DNA of 52,555 nucleotides, from positions 1-52,555 of the forward strand of contig NZ_JAAIVC010000010.1 in NCBI RefSeq assembly GCF_010975005.1, in the 5' to 3' direction. The position numbers and the translations under genes were made by a program. This document shows, piece after piece, positions 36,691-45,338 of the stretch. The stretch's first letter is position 1. The number at the start of each line of letters is the position of its first letter. Origin of the DNA: Caulobacter sp. 17J65-9 (GTDB lineage: Bacteria > Pseudomonadota > Alphaproteobacteria > Caulobacterales > Caulobacteraceae). The notes under the pieces were generated by a model. It had not been told where the DNA came from and ran no database searches. It saw only the letters and a list, made by a program, of their open reading frames with translations.

Positions 36691-38976
36691 ATGAAGAGCG
36701 TTCTACTCGCGACCGCGTGCGCCGCCGCCTTGGCCTTCGCCTCGCCCGCGTTTTCCCAGAGCACGCCGGCGGCGGACGCTCCGACCACGGACAAGGCCAC
36801 TGACAAGGCCGACGGCGCCAGCGACGTCGGCGAGGTGATCGTCACCGCCACCCGTCGCAACGAGCGCCTGCAGGACGTGCCGCTCAGCGTCACGGCCTTC
36901 TCGCAGAAGGAGCTGACCGCCAAGGGCATCGTCGGCTACGAGGGCCTGGCGCGGGAAACCCCGGGCGTGGTGCTGAACCGCGCCAGCGCCAACTTCAACA
37001 ATTTCACCGCGCGCGGCATCGCCACCAACGGCTACGGCGCGAACCTGCAGAGCACGGTCGCCGTCTACATCGACGAGCTGCCGATCTCGACCATCGGCAA
37101 CACCACCGTCCTCGATCCCAACCTGTACGACGTCGAGCGGGTGGAATTCCTGCGCGGTCCGCAGGGCACGCTGTTCGGCTCGGGCTCGCTGTCGGGCGCC
37201 CTGCGCATCCTGACCAAGAAGCCCGACCTCGACGAGTTCGACGCGAGCATGCTGGTCGACCTCGGCCTGGTCGGCGAGGATTCGTCGCTGCGCCAGCGCT
37301 ACAACGCCATGGTCAACGTGCCGATCGTCGACGACAAGCTGGCCCTGCGGGTGGTCGGCTTCTACCGCGACGAGGAAGGCTACATCGACAACCTCGGCAC
37401 CGGCATCAAGAACTCGAACACGCTGAAGGACTGGGGCTACCGGGCGAACCTGCTGTGGCAACCGACTGATCGCCTGTCGATCAAGTTCCTGGCCTCCTAT
37501 GAGAACAGCAATCCGGAGGACGCGTCGCTGGTCAACCCGGCCCTCGGGCTCGACAAGCGGATCTCGGACCGGCCCGACCTCTATGTCGGCGAGCTGACCA
37601 GCTACAACGCCACCGTCGACTACCAGTTCAACGGCGCGCACTTCACCAGCTCGACGACCCAGTCGCAGTTCGACCAGAAGTTCTACGTCGACCTGGCCGG
37701 CACCTTCGGGGGCGCCATCGCCTTCGGCCTGGACGCCGACGGCTACCAGAACACCTTCGTCGAAGAGATGCGCCTGGCCTCCGACCCGGGCGGCAAGTGG
37801 GACTGGGTGCTCGGCGGCTTCTACCTGAAGCGCCGCCACGACGTGGACTACTTCTACCGCTCTACGCCGGAGTATCTGGCGGCGCACGGCATCACCGGCC
37901 TGCCGGACGAGTACTACCAGCGCCAGTACATGCACTTTAACTCGCACGAGAAGGCGGTGTTCGGCGAGCTGGCCTATCACTTCAACGACCAGTGGTGGCT
38001 GACCGGCGGCCTGCGCTACGGCTCGACCGACGCCCAGGGCTTCACCGAGGGCGGCTACAACAGCTACTACCTGTACTACGCCATCAACCACTTCTCCGGC
38101 CCTCTGGCGATCCTGCCGATCGCGCCCGCCGCAGGCGTCGTGGCGAAGGAGAAGGGGCCGTCCTGGAAGCTCAGCCTGTCGTACAAGCCGAGCGCGAACC
38201 TGACGACCTACGCGACTGTTTCGACCGGCTTCCGCACTCCGGTGGTCAACGGCCTACGCGGGTCGGTAAGCCTGGTTAATCCGGCCGACATCGTCATTCC
38301 CGACGGCGCGTCGTCGGACGACCTGACCAACTACGAGATCGGCGCCAAGGGGCGCTGGTTCGACGGCAAGCTTAGCGGCAGCGTCGCGGCTTACTGGATC
38401 GACTGGTCGAACATCCAGGTCCAGGCCAACCGCGTATCCGACTCGGTGCAGTTCGCCACCAACATCGGCGGCGCGGTCAGCAAGGGGCTGGAAGCGGAAT
38501 TGGTGGCCCGCCCGACGGAGGGCCTGACCCTCGGCCTCAACGGCTCGCTCATCGACGCCAAGGTGACCGATCTGTCGCCGGCCGAGGCGGCCATCTCCGG
38601 CGCCGAACTCGGCGTGCGCCTGTCCGCCCCGCGCGTGCAGGGATCGATCTACGCCAACTACAACTGGTTCATCACCCCTCAAGCCGAGGCGAACGCGTCG
38701 ATCGTGATGTCGCACATCGGCTCGTACCCGGGCAGCTTCCCCAACGTCCCCGGTAACCCCGGGGCGATCAGCCCGACCTACGACTTCACCGACAGCTACA
38801 ACGTCGTGAACGCGACCTTCGCGGTGGCCTTCGACAAGGCGACGGTGGCCGCCTACGTCGAGAACCTCTTCGACGACCGCTCCATCAGCTACGTCCACCC
38901 GGAAGGCTTCGTGTCCAACCTCTACGCCAACGTGCGCCCGCGCACGGTCGGCGTGCGCCTGGGCTACGACTTCTAA
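36691..38976 (+). CDS. TonB-dependent outer-membrane receptor
   Basis: 761 aa behind a GGGGGAC ribosome binding site. The signal peptide is residues 1-22 (ATACAAALAFASPAFSQ). A TonB-box-like EVIVTATRR at about 51-59 is followed by the plug domain (RLQDVPLSVTAFSQKELTAKGI, GVVLNRASANFNNFTARGI, VERVEFLRGPQGTLFGSGSLSGALRI). The barrel ends GVRLGYDF with a terminal Phe. It imports a ligand across the outer membrane with TonB-ExbBD energy. It is first in an operon with an MFS permease, esterase, CoA ligase and TetR, so the ligand is probably an organic ester or acid and not a siderophore (inference). The barrel is typical of sphingomonad/caulobacter catabolic receptors. Confidence 0.93.
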   Translation: MKSVLLATACAAALAFASPAFSQSTPAADAPTTDKATDKADGASDVGEVIVTATRRNERLQDVPLSVTAFSQKELTAKGIVGYEGLARETPGVVLNRASANFNNFTARGIATNGYGANLQSTVAVYIDELPISTIGNTTVLDPNLYDVERVEFLRGPQGTLFGSGSLSGALRILTKKPDLDEFDASMLVDLGLVGEDSSLRQRYNAMVNVPIVDDKLALRVVGFYRDEEGYIDNLGTGIKNSNTLKDWGYRANLLWQPTDRLSIKFLASYENSNPEDASLVNPALGLDKRISDRPDLYVGELTSYNATVDYQFNGAHFTSSTTQSQFDQKFYVDLAGTFGGAIAFGLDADGYQNTFVEEMRLASDPGGKWDWVLGGFYLKRRHDVDYFYRSTPEYLAAHGITGLPDEYYQRQYMHFNSHEKAVFGELAYHFNDQWWLTGGLRYGSTDAQGFTEGGYNSYYLYYAINHFSGPLAILPIAPAAGVVAKEKGPSWKLSLSYKPSANLTTYATVSTGFRTPVVNGLRGSVSLVNPADIVIPDGASSDDLTNYEIGAKGRWFDGKLSGSVAAYWIDWSNIQVQANRVSDSVQFATNIGGAVSKGLEAELVARPTEGLTLGLNGSLIDAKVTDLSPAEAAISGAELGVRLSAPRVQGSIYANYNWFITPQAEANASIVMSHIGSYPGSFPNVPGNPGAISPTYDFTDSYNVVNATFAVAFDKATVAAYVENLFDDRSISYVHPEGFVSNLYANVRPRTVGVRLGYDF

Positions 38977-38979
38977 GTC

Positions 38980-40308
38980 ATGGACCAGAGCGCGATCACT
39001 CCGGCCGCGGCGGGCGCTGAAGCGCCCGTCGCCGGCACGGCCGCCGGACGGGGGCGGGCCGGGTTCGTCCTGGCCATCCTCGGCTTCGTCTACGTCCTGA
39101 ACTTCCTGGACCGGCAGCTGCTGTCGATCCTGGCCAAGCCGATCCAGGACGAGCTGGGTGTCACCGACGGCCAGCTGGGGCTGATCAGCGGTCTGTATTT
39201 CGCTCTGTTCTACTGCCTGATCTCGATCCCGGTCGGCTGGCTGGCCGACCGGACCAATCGCGTGCGGGTGGTCGCTTTCGCCTGCGCCCTGTGGAGCGCG
39301 GCCACCATCGCCTGCGGCCTGGCCCGCACCTATCCGCAGCTGGTCGGCGCGCGCATGGCGGTGGGGGTGGGCGAGGCCGGCGGCGTGCCGCCGTCCTACG
39401 CCATCATCTCCGACTACTTCCCGTCCGGTAAGCGCGGCACGGCGCTGGGCCTGTTCAACCTCGGCCCGCCCATCGGCCAGGCCCTGGGCGTGGCCTTCGG
39501 CGCTTCGATCGCGGCGGCCTTCGACTGGCGCAGCGCCTTCATCGCCATCGGCGTGGTCGGCGTCTTCACCGCCCTGGTCGTGCTGCTGACCGTGCGCGAG
39601 CCGCGCCGCGGCGGGCTGGACGCGCCCTCCGAGGCCAAGGCTCCGGCCGAAGGCTTCTGGAAGACCTGCCGGATGTTCTTCACCCGGCCGGTGCTGGTGC
39701 TGGTCTCGCTGGCCTGCGGCGCCAACCAGTTCGTCACCTACGCCCTGCTGAACTTCGCCACCCTCTTCCTGATGCGCGAGAAGGGCATGACCCTGCAGGA
39801 AGTGGCGGTCTGGTACGCCCTGGTGGTCGGCCTGGGCGCCGGCGGCGGCATCTTCCTCGGCGGCCGGCTGGTCGACTGGCTGGCGAAGAAGTCCAAGCGC
39901 GCCTACGCCCTGCTGCCAGCCATCGCGCTGGCGCTGGCGGTGCCGTTCTTCATCGGCTTCGTCTGGGCCCCGGACTGGCAGACCGCGCTCAAGTTCCTGA
40001 TCGTGCCGATGTTCCTGAACTACTTCTACCTGTCGCCGTCGGTGGCGCTGGTGCAGGAAGAGGTGCGCCCGAACCAGCGCGTCCTCTCCGGCGCCCTGCT
40101 GCTCTTGGTGATGAACCTGATCGGCCTGGGCCTCGGCCCGACCTGGCTGGGCGCGGCCAGCGACTTCCTCCGGGCGTCCTACCCGGACCACTCGCTGCAG
40201 ATGGCCCTCTACACCCTCGTCCCGTTCTACGTGGTCGCGATCGCGCTGTTCCTGGCGCTGTCGGGCGCGCTGAAGCGGGAGCAAACCCGAACCGCTGGTG
40301 CTTCATGA
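38980..40308 (+). CDS. MFS transporter (spinster-like family)
   Basis: 442 aa, 12 predicted membrane segments. After a 30-residue Ala/Gly tail comes FVLAILGFVYVLNFLDRQLLSILAKPIQDELG, the signature first helix of the spinster-like group. The loop 2-3 motif is GWLADRTNRVRVV. GEAGGVPPSYAIISDYFPSGKRGTALGLFN marks helices 4-5. It starts 3 nt after the receptor stop codon. Spinster-like permeases frequently accompany TonB receptors in alphaproteobacteria. It is likely to carry the hydrolysed product across the inner membrane. The substrate is unknown. Confidence 0.92.
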   Translation: MDQSAITPAAAGAEAPVAGTAAGRGRAGFVLAILGFVYVLNFLDRQLLSILAKPIQDELGVTDGQLGLISGLYFALFYCLISIPVGWLADRTNRVRVVAFACALWSAATIACGLARTYPQLVGARMAVGVGEAGGVPPSYAIISDYFPSGKRGTALGLFNLGPPIGQALGVAFGASIAAAFDWRSAFIAIGVVGVFTALVVLLTVREPRRGGLDAPSEAKAPAEGFWKTCRMFFTRPVLVLVSLACGANQFVTYALLNFATLFLMREKGMTLQEVAVWYALVVGLGAGGGIFLGGRLVDWLAKKSKRAYALLPAIALALAVPFFIGFVWAPDWQTALKFLIVPMFLNYFYLSPSVALVQEEVRPNQRVLSGALLLLVMNLIGLGLGPTWLGAASDFLRASYPDHSLQMALYTLVPFYVVAIALFLALSGALKREQTRTAGAS

Positions 40309-41954
40309 AGCTGCGCGCCGCCCTGCTGGCGAGCCTGACCCTGACTCTGGGCCTCGCCTTCACCGTTCCCGCCGCGGCCGCTGAGCCCGGGCCCGTCGTC
40401 CACGCCCCCGCCGGGGCCGTGAAGGGCCAGGCGGCCGACGGCGTGAACGTGTTCCGCGGCCTGCCCTACGCCGAGGCGCCGATCGGCCAGCGCCGCTGGA
40501 AGCCGCCGGTTCCGGCCGCGACCTGGAAGGGCGTGCGCGACGCCGGCAAGTTCGGTCCGGTCTGCTACCAGCCGCCGTCGCGGCCGGGCAGCATCTACAC
40601 CGAGCAGACCGGCCCGATGAGCGAGGACTGCCTGTCGCTGAACGTCTGGGCCCCGGCCGACGCGAAGGGCGCGCCGGTCATGGTCTGGATCCACGGCGGC
40701 GCCCTGGTCGGCGGCGCCAGCAGCCAGTCGATGTACGACGGCGCCGCCCTGGCCAAGCGCGGCGTCGTGGTGGTGTCGATCAACTACCGCCTGGGCGTGC
40801 TGGGCTATCTGGCCCACCCGGACCTCAGCGCCGAGTCGCCCGACCACGTCTCCGGCAACTACGGCCTGCTGGACCAGATCGAGGCCCTGCGCTGGGTGAA
40901 GCGCAACATCGCCGCCTTCGGGGGCGATCCAGAGAAGGTCACCGTCGCCGGCGAGTCCGCGGGCGCGCTCAGCGTCATGTACCTGATGGCCTCGCCCCAG
41001 GCGCGCGGCCTGTTCCACCAGGCGATCGCCGAGAGCGCCTACATGATCTCCACGCCGGAGCTGCGCGAGGCGAAGTTCGGCGCCCCGTCGGCCGAGCAGG
41101 CCGGCCTGGCCCTGGCCGACAAGCTGGAGGTCCGCGGCATCGCCCGGCTGCGGGCCATGGATCCCGCCGCCCTGACCATCCAGGCGCCGATCGCCGGCTA
41201 CGCCCCCTGGGGCACGATCGACGGCAAGGTTCTGCCGGCCCAGTTGGTCGACGTGTTCGACCGCGGCCAGCAGGCGCCCGTGCCGCTGATGGCCGGCTTC
41301 AACAGCGGCGAGATCCGCTCGCTGCGCTTCCTGCTGCCGCCGGCCCCGGCCGACGCCGAGACGTACGTCGCCGCCATCCGCCGCGGCTACGGCCCGCTGG
41401 CCGACACCTTCCTCGGCCTCTATCCGGCGACGGGAAGCCTGGACGAGAGCATGCTGGCGACCACCCGGGACGCCATGTACGGCTGGACCGCCGAGCGGCT
41501 CGCCGCCAAGCAGGCGGCCATCGGCCAGCCGTCGTTCCTGTACTTCTTCGATCACGGCTACCCGGCCGCGGACAAGGCAGGCCTGCACGGCTTCCACGCC
41601 TCGGAGATCCCGTACGCCTTCGGCACCATGTCGCGGGCCACGCCCGTCTGGCCGACGCCGGAAGCCACGGCCGAGGAGGCCCGCTTCGGCGACGCGGTGA
41701 ACGCGTACTGGGCCAGCTTCGTGCGTGACGGCGCGCCCCGCGCCGCCGGCCATCCGGACTGGCGCCCCTACGCGGAACAGCGGGCCTACATGTCCTTCGA
41801 GGACATGCCCAAGGCCAAGACCCACGTCCTGCCGGGCATGTACGAGCTGCACGAGGAGGTGGTCGCCCGCCGCCGCGCCAAGGGCGACACGCCGTGGGGC
41901 TGGAACGTGGGCGTGATCGCCCCGCCGCTGCCGGACGAGACGTCGCCCAAATGA
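40305..41954 (+). CDS. Exported type-B carboxylesterase
   Basis: 549 aa starting inside the MFS stop codon (ATGA). A signal peptide spans residues 1-26 (SLTLTLGLAFTVPAAAAEPG). The carboxylesterase/lipase family core includes VNVFRGLPYAEAPIGQRRWKPP, SEDCLSLNVWAP, oxyanion WIHGGALVGG, nucleophile Ser218 in GESAGA, and catalytic His in GLHGFHASEIPYAFG. It should hydrolyse a carboxylic ester in the periplasm. Position between a transporter and an acyl-CoA ligase suggests it frees a carboxylic acid that is then imported and activated. The ester is not identified. Confidence 0.92.
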   Translation: MKLRAALLASLTLTLGLAFTVPAAAAEPGPVVHAPAGAVKGQAADGVNVFRGLPYAEAPIGQRRWKPPVPAATWKGVRDAGKFGPVCYQPPSRPGSIYTEQTGPMSEDCLSLNVWAPADAKGAPVMVWIHGGALVGGASSQSMYDGAALAKRGVVVVSINYRLGVLGYLAHPDLSAESPDHVSGNYGLLDQIEALRWVKRNIAAFGGDPEKVTVAGESAGALSVMYLMASPQARGLFHQAIAESAYMISTPELREAKFGAPSAEQAGLALADKLEVRGIARLRAMDPAALTIQAPIAGYAPWGTIDGKVLPAQLVDVFDRGQQAPVPLMAGFNSGEIRSLRFLLPPAPADAETYVAAIRRGYGPLADTFLGLYPATGSLDESMLATTRDAMYGWTAERLAAKQAAIGQPSFLYFFDHGYPAADKAGLHGFHASEIPYAFGTMSRATPVWPTPEATAEEARFGDAVNAYWASFVRDGAPRAAGHPDWRPYAEQRAYMSFEDMPKAKTHVLPGMYELHEEVVARRRAKGDTPWGWNVGVIAPPLPDETSPK

Positions 41955-43543
41955 CCGACGGAGCCATGCAGCCGTTCGCGCTGACGCTCGACAAGTTCCT
42001 TGTGCACGCGTCCAAGTGGCATCCCCGGGCCGAGATCGTCACCGCCCGCGAGGGCGGGGTCGAGCGCGCCGGCTACGCCGAGGTCGAAGACCGCAGCCGG
42101 CGGATTTCGGCCCTGCTGCGCGGCCTGGGCGTCGCCGCCGGCGAGCGCGTCGCGACCCTGGCCTGGAACACCCAGGCCCACGTCGAGGCGTGGTACGCGG
42201 TCATGGGCATGGGGGCGGTTTGCCACACCCTCAATCCGCGCCTGACCGGCGCCCAGCTCGGCTGGATGGCCGAGCAGTCCGGCGCGCGCATCCTGATCGC
42301 CAGCGCCGACCTGCTGCCGCTGGCCCGCCAGATCGCCGAGCGTGCGGCGGGCGTCGAGCGCCTGCTGGTGATCGACGGCGAGGCCAAGGCGTCCCCCGCC
42401 GGCCGTCCGCTGGTCGCGGAGCTCGGCTCCCTGCTCGACCTGGTCGACGAGCGCCTGGCCTGGGGCGAATTCGACGAGACCGCGCCGTCGGGCCTGTGCT
42501 TCACCTCGGGCACGACCGGGGCGCCCAAGGGCGTCACCTACACCCACCGCTCCAGCTATCTGCACACCCTGCGGCTGCTGCAGGCCGACGTGATGGCCAT
42601 TTCCGGCGCGGACACCGTGCTGCCGGTGGTGCCGATGTTCCACGCCAACGCTTGGGGCCTGCCGTTCGCCGCGCCGGCGGTCGGGGCCAAGCTGGTCCTG
42701 CCCGGGCGGCACACGGACGGGGCCAGCCTGGCGCGGCTGATCCGCTCCGAGCGCGTCACCGTCGGCGTCGGCGTGCCCACCGTCTGGCTGGGGCTGGTCG
42801 AGCATCTGGACGCGGTCGGCGACGACCTGCCCAGCCTGAAGCGCATCGTGGTCGGCGGCACGCCGCTGCCCTCCGCCCTGATGGAGCGGATCGAGCGGCG
42901 CCTGGGCGTCACCATCCAGACCAGCTGGGGCATGACCGAGCTGTCGCCGTCCGGCACAGTGGCGCCGGCCTGGGCCCGGCGCGCCGCCGCCGTGTCGGGC
43001 CGCCCGGCCATCGGCGTCGACTTGCTGATCACCGACAGCGAGGGCCGGCCGCTGCCGGAGCAGCGCGAGGTGGAGGGCAATCTGCGCGTCCGCGGCGCGG
43101 CGGTGATCGAGCGCTACTTCGGCCACGAGCAATCCGCCGTCGACGCCGACGGCTGGTTCCCGACCGGCGACCTGGCCAAGATCGACGAGGACGGCAACCT
43201 GATCATCACCGGCCGGGCCAAGGACCTGATCAAGTCCGGCGGCGAGTGGATCAACCCGGTCGAGATCGAGGCGGTCGTCGGCGCCCTGCCGGAGGTCTCG
43301 CTGGCGGCGGTGATCGGACGCTCGGACCCCAAGTGGGGCGAACGGCCCATCCTGCTGGTCGAGCTGCACGATCCGGAGGGGCTGAGCGACGAGGCCCTGC
43401 TGGAGCCGCTCAAGGGGCGGGTGGCGCCCTGGTGGGTGCCCGACGAAGTGGTCCGCATCGCCAGCATGCCGCTGGCCGCGACGGGCAAGATCGACAAAAT
43501 CCGCCTGCGCACCGAATACGGCGCCGCACGCGTGGGAGACTGA
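41951..43543 (+). CDS. Long/medium-chain acyl-CoA synthetase (AMP-binding)
   Basis: 530 aa from ATG 41951, overlapping the esterase stop codon (ATGA). ATG 41966 is a second option. AMP-binding core: TSGTTGAPKGVTYTHRS, MFHANAWGLPF, SWGMTELSP, GWFPTGDLAKIDEDGNLIITGRAKDLIKSGGEWINPVEIE, and the C-terminal lysine in LAATGKIDKIRLR. These features place it with AlkK-like medium/long-chain fatty acid CoA ligases. It turns the acid released by the esterase into its CoA thioester with ATP in the cytosol. A medium- to long-chain or aryl-alkanoic acid is the likely substrate (inference). Confidence 0.92.
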   Translation: MTDGAMQPFALTLDKFLVHASKWHPRAEIVTAREGGVERAGYAEVEDRSRRISALLRGLGVAAGERVATLAWNTQAHVEAWYAVMGMGAVCHTLNPRLTGAQLGWMAEQSGARILIASADLLPLARQIAERAAGVERLLVIDGEAKASPAGRPLVAELGSLLDLVDERLAWGEFDETAPSGLCFTSGTTGAPKGVTYTHRSSYLHTLRLLQADVMAISGADTVLPVVPMFHANAWGLPFAAPAVGAKLVLPGRHTDGASLARLIRSERVTVGVGVPTVWLGLVEHLDAVGDDLPSLKRIVVGGTPLPSALMERIERRLGVTIQTSWGMTELSPSGTVAPAWARRAAAVSGRPAIGVDLLITDSEGRPLPEQREVEGNLRVRGAAVIERYFGHEQSAVDADGWFPTGDLAKIDEDGNLIITGRAKDLIKSGGEWINPVEIEAVVGALPEVSLAAVIGRSDPKWGERPILLVELHDPEGLSDEALLEPLKGRVAPWWVPDEVVRIASMPLAATGKIDKIRLRTEYGAARVGD

Positions 43544-43584
43544 CCGACTTGACGCTAGCCGCTGCAAGACGGAAAGAGTTCCAC

Positions 43585-44277
43585 GTGCCCGAAGCTGCAA
43601 AACCCAGGCGCTCCAAAAAGGCGGAGCAACGCGCCGAGACGATGGAGCAAATCCTCGACGCGGCGGAACACCTGTTTTCCAAACACGGGTTCTACGGCGT
43701 CACCCTGAAGGACGTGGCCGCTCGGGTCGGCGTGCACCACACGCTGCTGAACTACTATTTCGAAGACAAGAAGACCCTGTTCGACGCCGTCTTCGCCCGC
43801 CGCGCCGTGGTGACCAGCGAGCTGCGGATGAAGGCGCTGGACGAGTACGACGCTTCGACCGGCGGCAAGCCGACCGTCGAGGGCGCGCTGCACGCCTTCC
43901 TGGACACCGACCTGGACCTCTACATCCAGGGCGGCGAGAGCTGGAAGAACTACGGCGCGCTCGGCGCCCAGGTCGCCAGCACGCCCGAGTGGGGCGCGGC
44001 GATGATGGACGAGCACTTCGACCCGGTGGTCCTGCGCCTGATCGGCCTGCTGAAGAAGGCTCTGCCGGACTGCGCCGACGAGGACATCTTCTGGGGCTAC
44101 CACTTCGTCACCGGGGCGCTGCTGCTGACCCTGGCGCGCACCGGGCGTATCGACAAGCTGTCGGGCGGGCTCTGCAAGTCCGAGGATTTCGTCGCCGTGA
44201 AGGCGCGCATGGCCTCGTTCATGGCCGCCGGCCTGCTGGCGATCTGCAAGCCGCAGGCGCCGGCCGCCGCCACCTGA
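43585..44277 (+). CDS. TetR family transcriptional regulator, probable repressor of the ester operon
   Basis: 230 aa from GTG 43585, with GGAAAGAG six bases upstream (an earlier TTG is less likely). The N-terminal helix-turn-helix is MEQILDAAEHLFSKHGFYGVTLKDVAARVGVHHTLLNYYFEDKKTLFDAVF. The ligand domain (residues 70-225) has an LDTDLDLYIQGGESWKNYGALGAQVASTPEW region. It is 41 nt after the CoA ligase gene and 116 nt before the SDR gene. The two matching palindromes in front of the receptor gene and the SDR gene are its probable operators. The inducer is probably an acyl-CoA or the free acid (inference). Confidence 0.9.
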   Translation: MPEAAKPRRSKKAEQRAETMEQILDAAEHLFSKHGFYGVTLKDVAARVGVHHTLLNYYFEDKKTLFDAVFARRAVVTSELRMKALDEYDASTGGKPTVEGALHAFLDTDLDLYIQGGESWKNYGALGAQVASTPEWGAAMMDEHFDPVVLRLIGLLKKALPDCADEDIFWGYHFVTGALLLTLARTGRIDKLSGGLCKSEDFVAVKARMASFMAAGLLAICKPQAPAAAT

Positions 44278-44328
44278 ACCCCTGAACATCCCGGGCGGGC
44301 CGCACGGCGCCCCTTGTCCGGACTTTAC

Positions 44329-44350
44329 ATTCACTAGCTTGTTAGTGAAT
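44329..44350 (+). promoter_or_regulatory. Candidate TetR operator upstream of the SDR gene
   Basis: Perfect dyad ATTCACTA-N6-TAGTGAAT in an AT-rich island within the 116-bp gap between the TetR stop codon and the SDR ATG. A one-mismatch match to its outer half-sites (ATTCAC-N10-GTGAAT) lies before the TonB receptor gene. Confidence 0.7.
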
Positions 44351-44393
44351 TTCCAAATCGAACAGAACAGGTCTGAGTAGGGGAGGCGTTCTC

Positions 44394-45275
44394 ATGTCGC
44401 TTAAGGATCGGGTCGCGATCGTCACGGGCGCCGGCGGCGGTCTGGGCCGCGCGCACGCGCTGTATCTCGCCAGCCAGGGCGCGCGGGTGGTGGTCAACGA
44501 CCTCGCCCAGGAGGCGGCCGACCGCGTGGCCGAGGAGATCCGCGCCGCCGGCGGCGAGGCGCTGGCGCTCGCCGCTTCGGTGACGGACGAGGCCGCGGTG
44601 GCCGGCATGGTCGACCGCACCGTCGTCGCCTGGGGCCGGGTCGACATCCTGGTCAACAACGCCGGCATCCTGCGCGACAAGAGCTTCGCCAAGATGACCA
44701 TGGACGACTTCCGCCTGGTGGTGGACGTGCACCTGATGGGGGCGGCGATCTGCTGCAAGGCGGTGTGGGAGCTGATGCGCGAGCAGCGCTACGGCCGCAT
44801 CGTCATGACCACCTCGTCGTCGGGCCTCTACGGCAACTTCGGCCAGGCCAACTACGGCGCCGCCAAGATGGCCCTGGTCGGCCTGATGCAGACCCTGGCC
44901 ATCGAGGGCGAGAAGTACGGCGTGCGGGTCAACTGCCTGGCCCCCACCGCCGCCACCCAGATGACCGAGGGCGTACTGTCCCAGTCCAGCCTCGAGTTGC
45001 TCAACCCCGCCCTGGTCAGCCCCGGCCTGCTGGCCCTGGTGGGCGAGGACGCCCCGACCCGCGCCGTGCTGTGCGCCGGCGCCGGCCACTTCGCGCGCGC
45101 CAGCGTCACCCTGTCGGAAGGCGTCTACGTCGGGGCCGCCGCCGACGCCGGCCAGCAGGTGGTGGCCAATTGGGACGGGATCTCGGACCGCTCGGGCGAG
45201 ATCGTGCCGGACTACGGCTTCACCCAGGCCGAACGCGAGGTCGCCAGCGCCGGCCTCAGCGCCAAGGTGGCGTAA
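44394..45275 (+). CDS. SDR oxidoreductase resembling MFE-2/HSD17B4 (3R)-hydroxyacyl-CoA dehydrogenase
   Basis: 293 aa. GAGGGLGRAHALYLASQGARVVVNDLAQE at 13-41 has the acidic residue after strand 2 that selects NAD(H), and this GRAHAL/VVVNDL form is that of the dehydrogenase domain of peroxisomal multifunctional enzyme 2. NNAG and the Tyr-Lys pair in NYGAAKMAL are present, with catalytic Ser in MTTSSSGLYGNFGQANYG. The C-terminal extension (GIVPDYGF-like region) is longer than in FabG. It probably oxidises a hydroxyacyl-CoA made downstream of the CoA ligase. It has its own promoter with the TetR-type palindrome, and a terminator follows. Confidence 0.88.
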   Translation: MSLKDRVAIVTGAGGGLGRAHALYLASQGARVVVNDLAQEAADRVAEEIRAAGGEALALAASVTDEAAVAGMVDRTVVAWGRVDILVNNAGILRDKSFAKMTMDDFRLVVDVHLMGAAICCKAVWELMREQRYGRIVMTTSSSGLYGNFGQANYGAAKMALVGLMQTLAIEGEKYGVRVNCLAPTAATQMTEGVLSQSSLELLNPALVSPGLLALVGEDAPTRAVLCAGAGHFARASVTLSEGVYVGAAADAGQQVVANWDGISDRSGEIVPDYGFTQAEREVASAGLSAKVA

Positions 45276-45295
45276 AGCCAACGCTGGCTCGGATC

Positions 45296-45326
45296 ACGCC
45301 GCCGCGGCTCGGCCGCGGCGGCGTTT
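45296..45326. terminator. Intrinsic terminator between convergent genes
   Basis: A perfect 12-bp stem ACGCCGCCGCGG/CCGCGGCGGCGT with a 5-nt CTCGG loop, then TT on the plus strand. It follows the SDR stop codon and precedes the convergent phosphatase stop codon. Confidence 0.75.
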
Positions 45327-45338
45327 CAGCGCCGGTGA

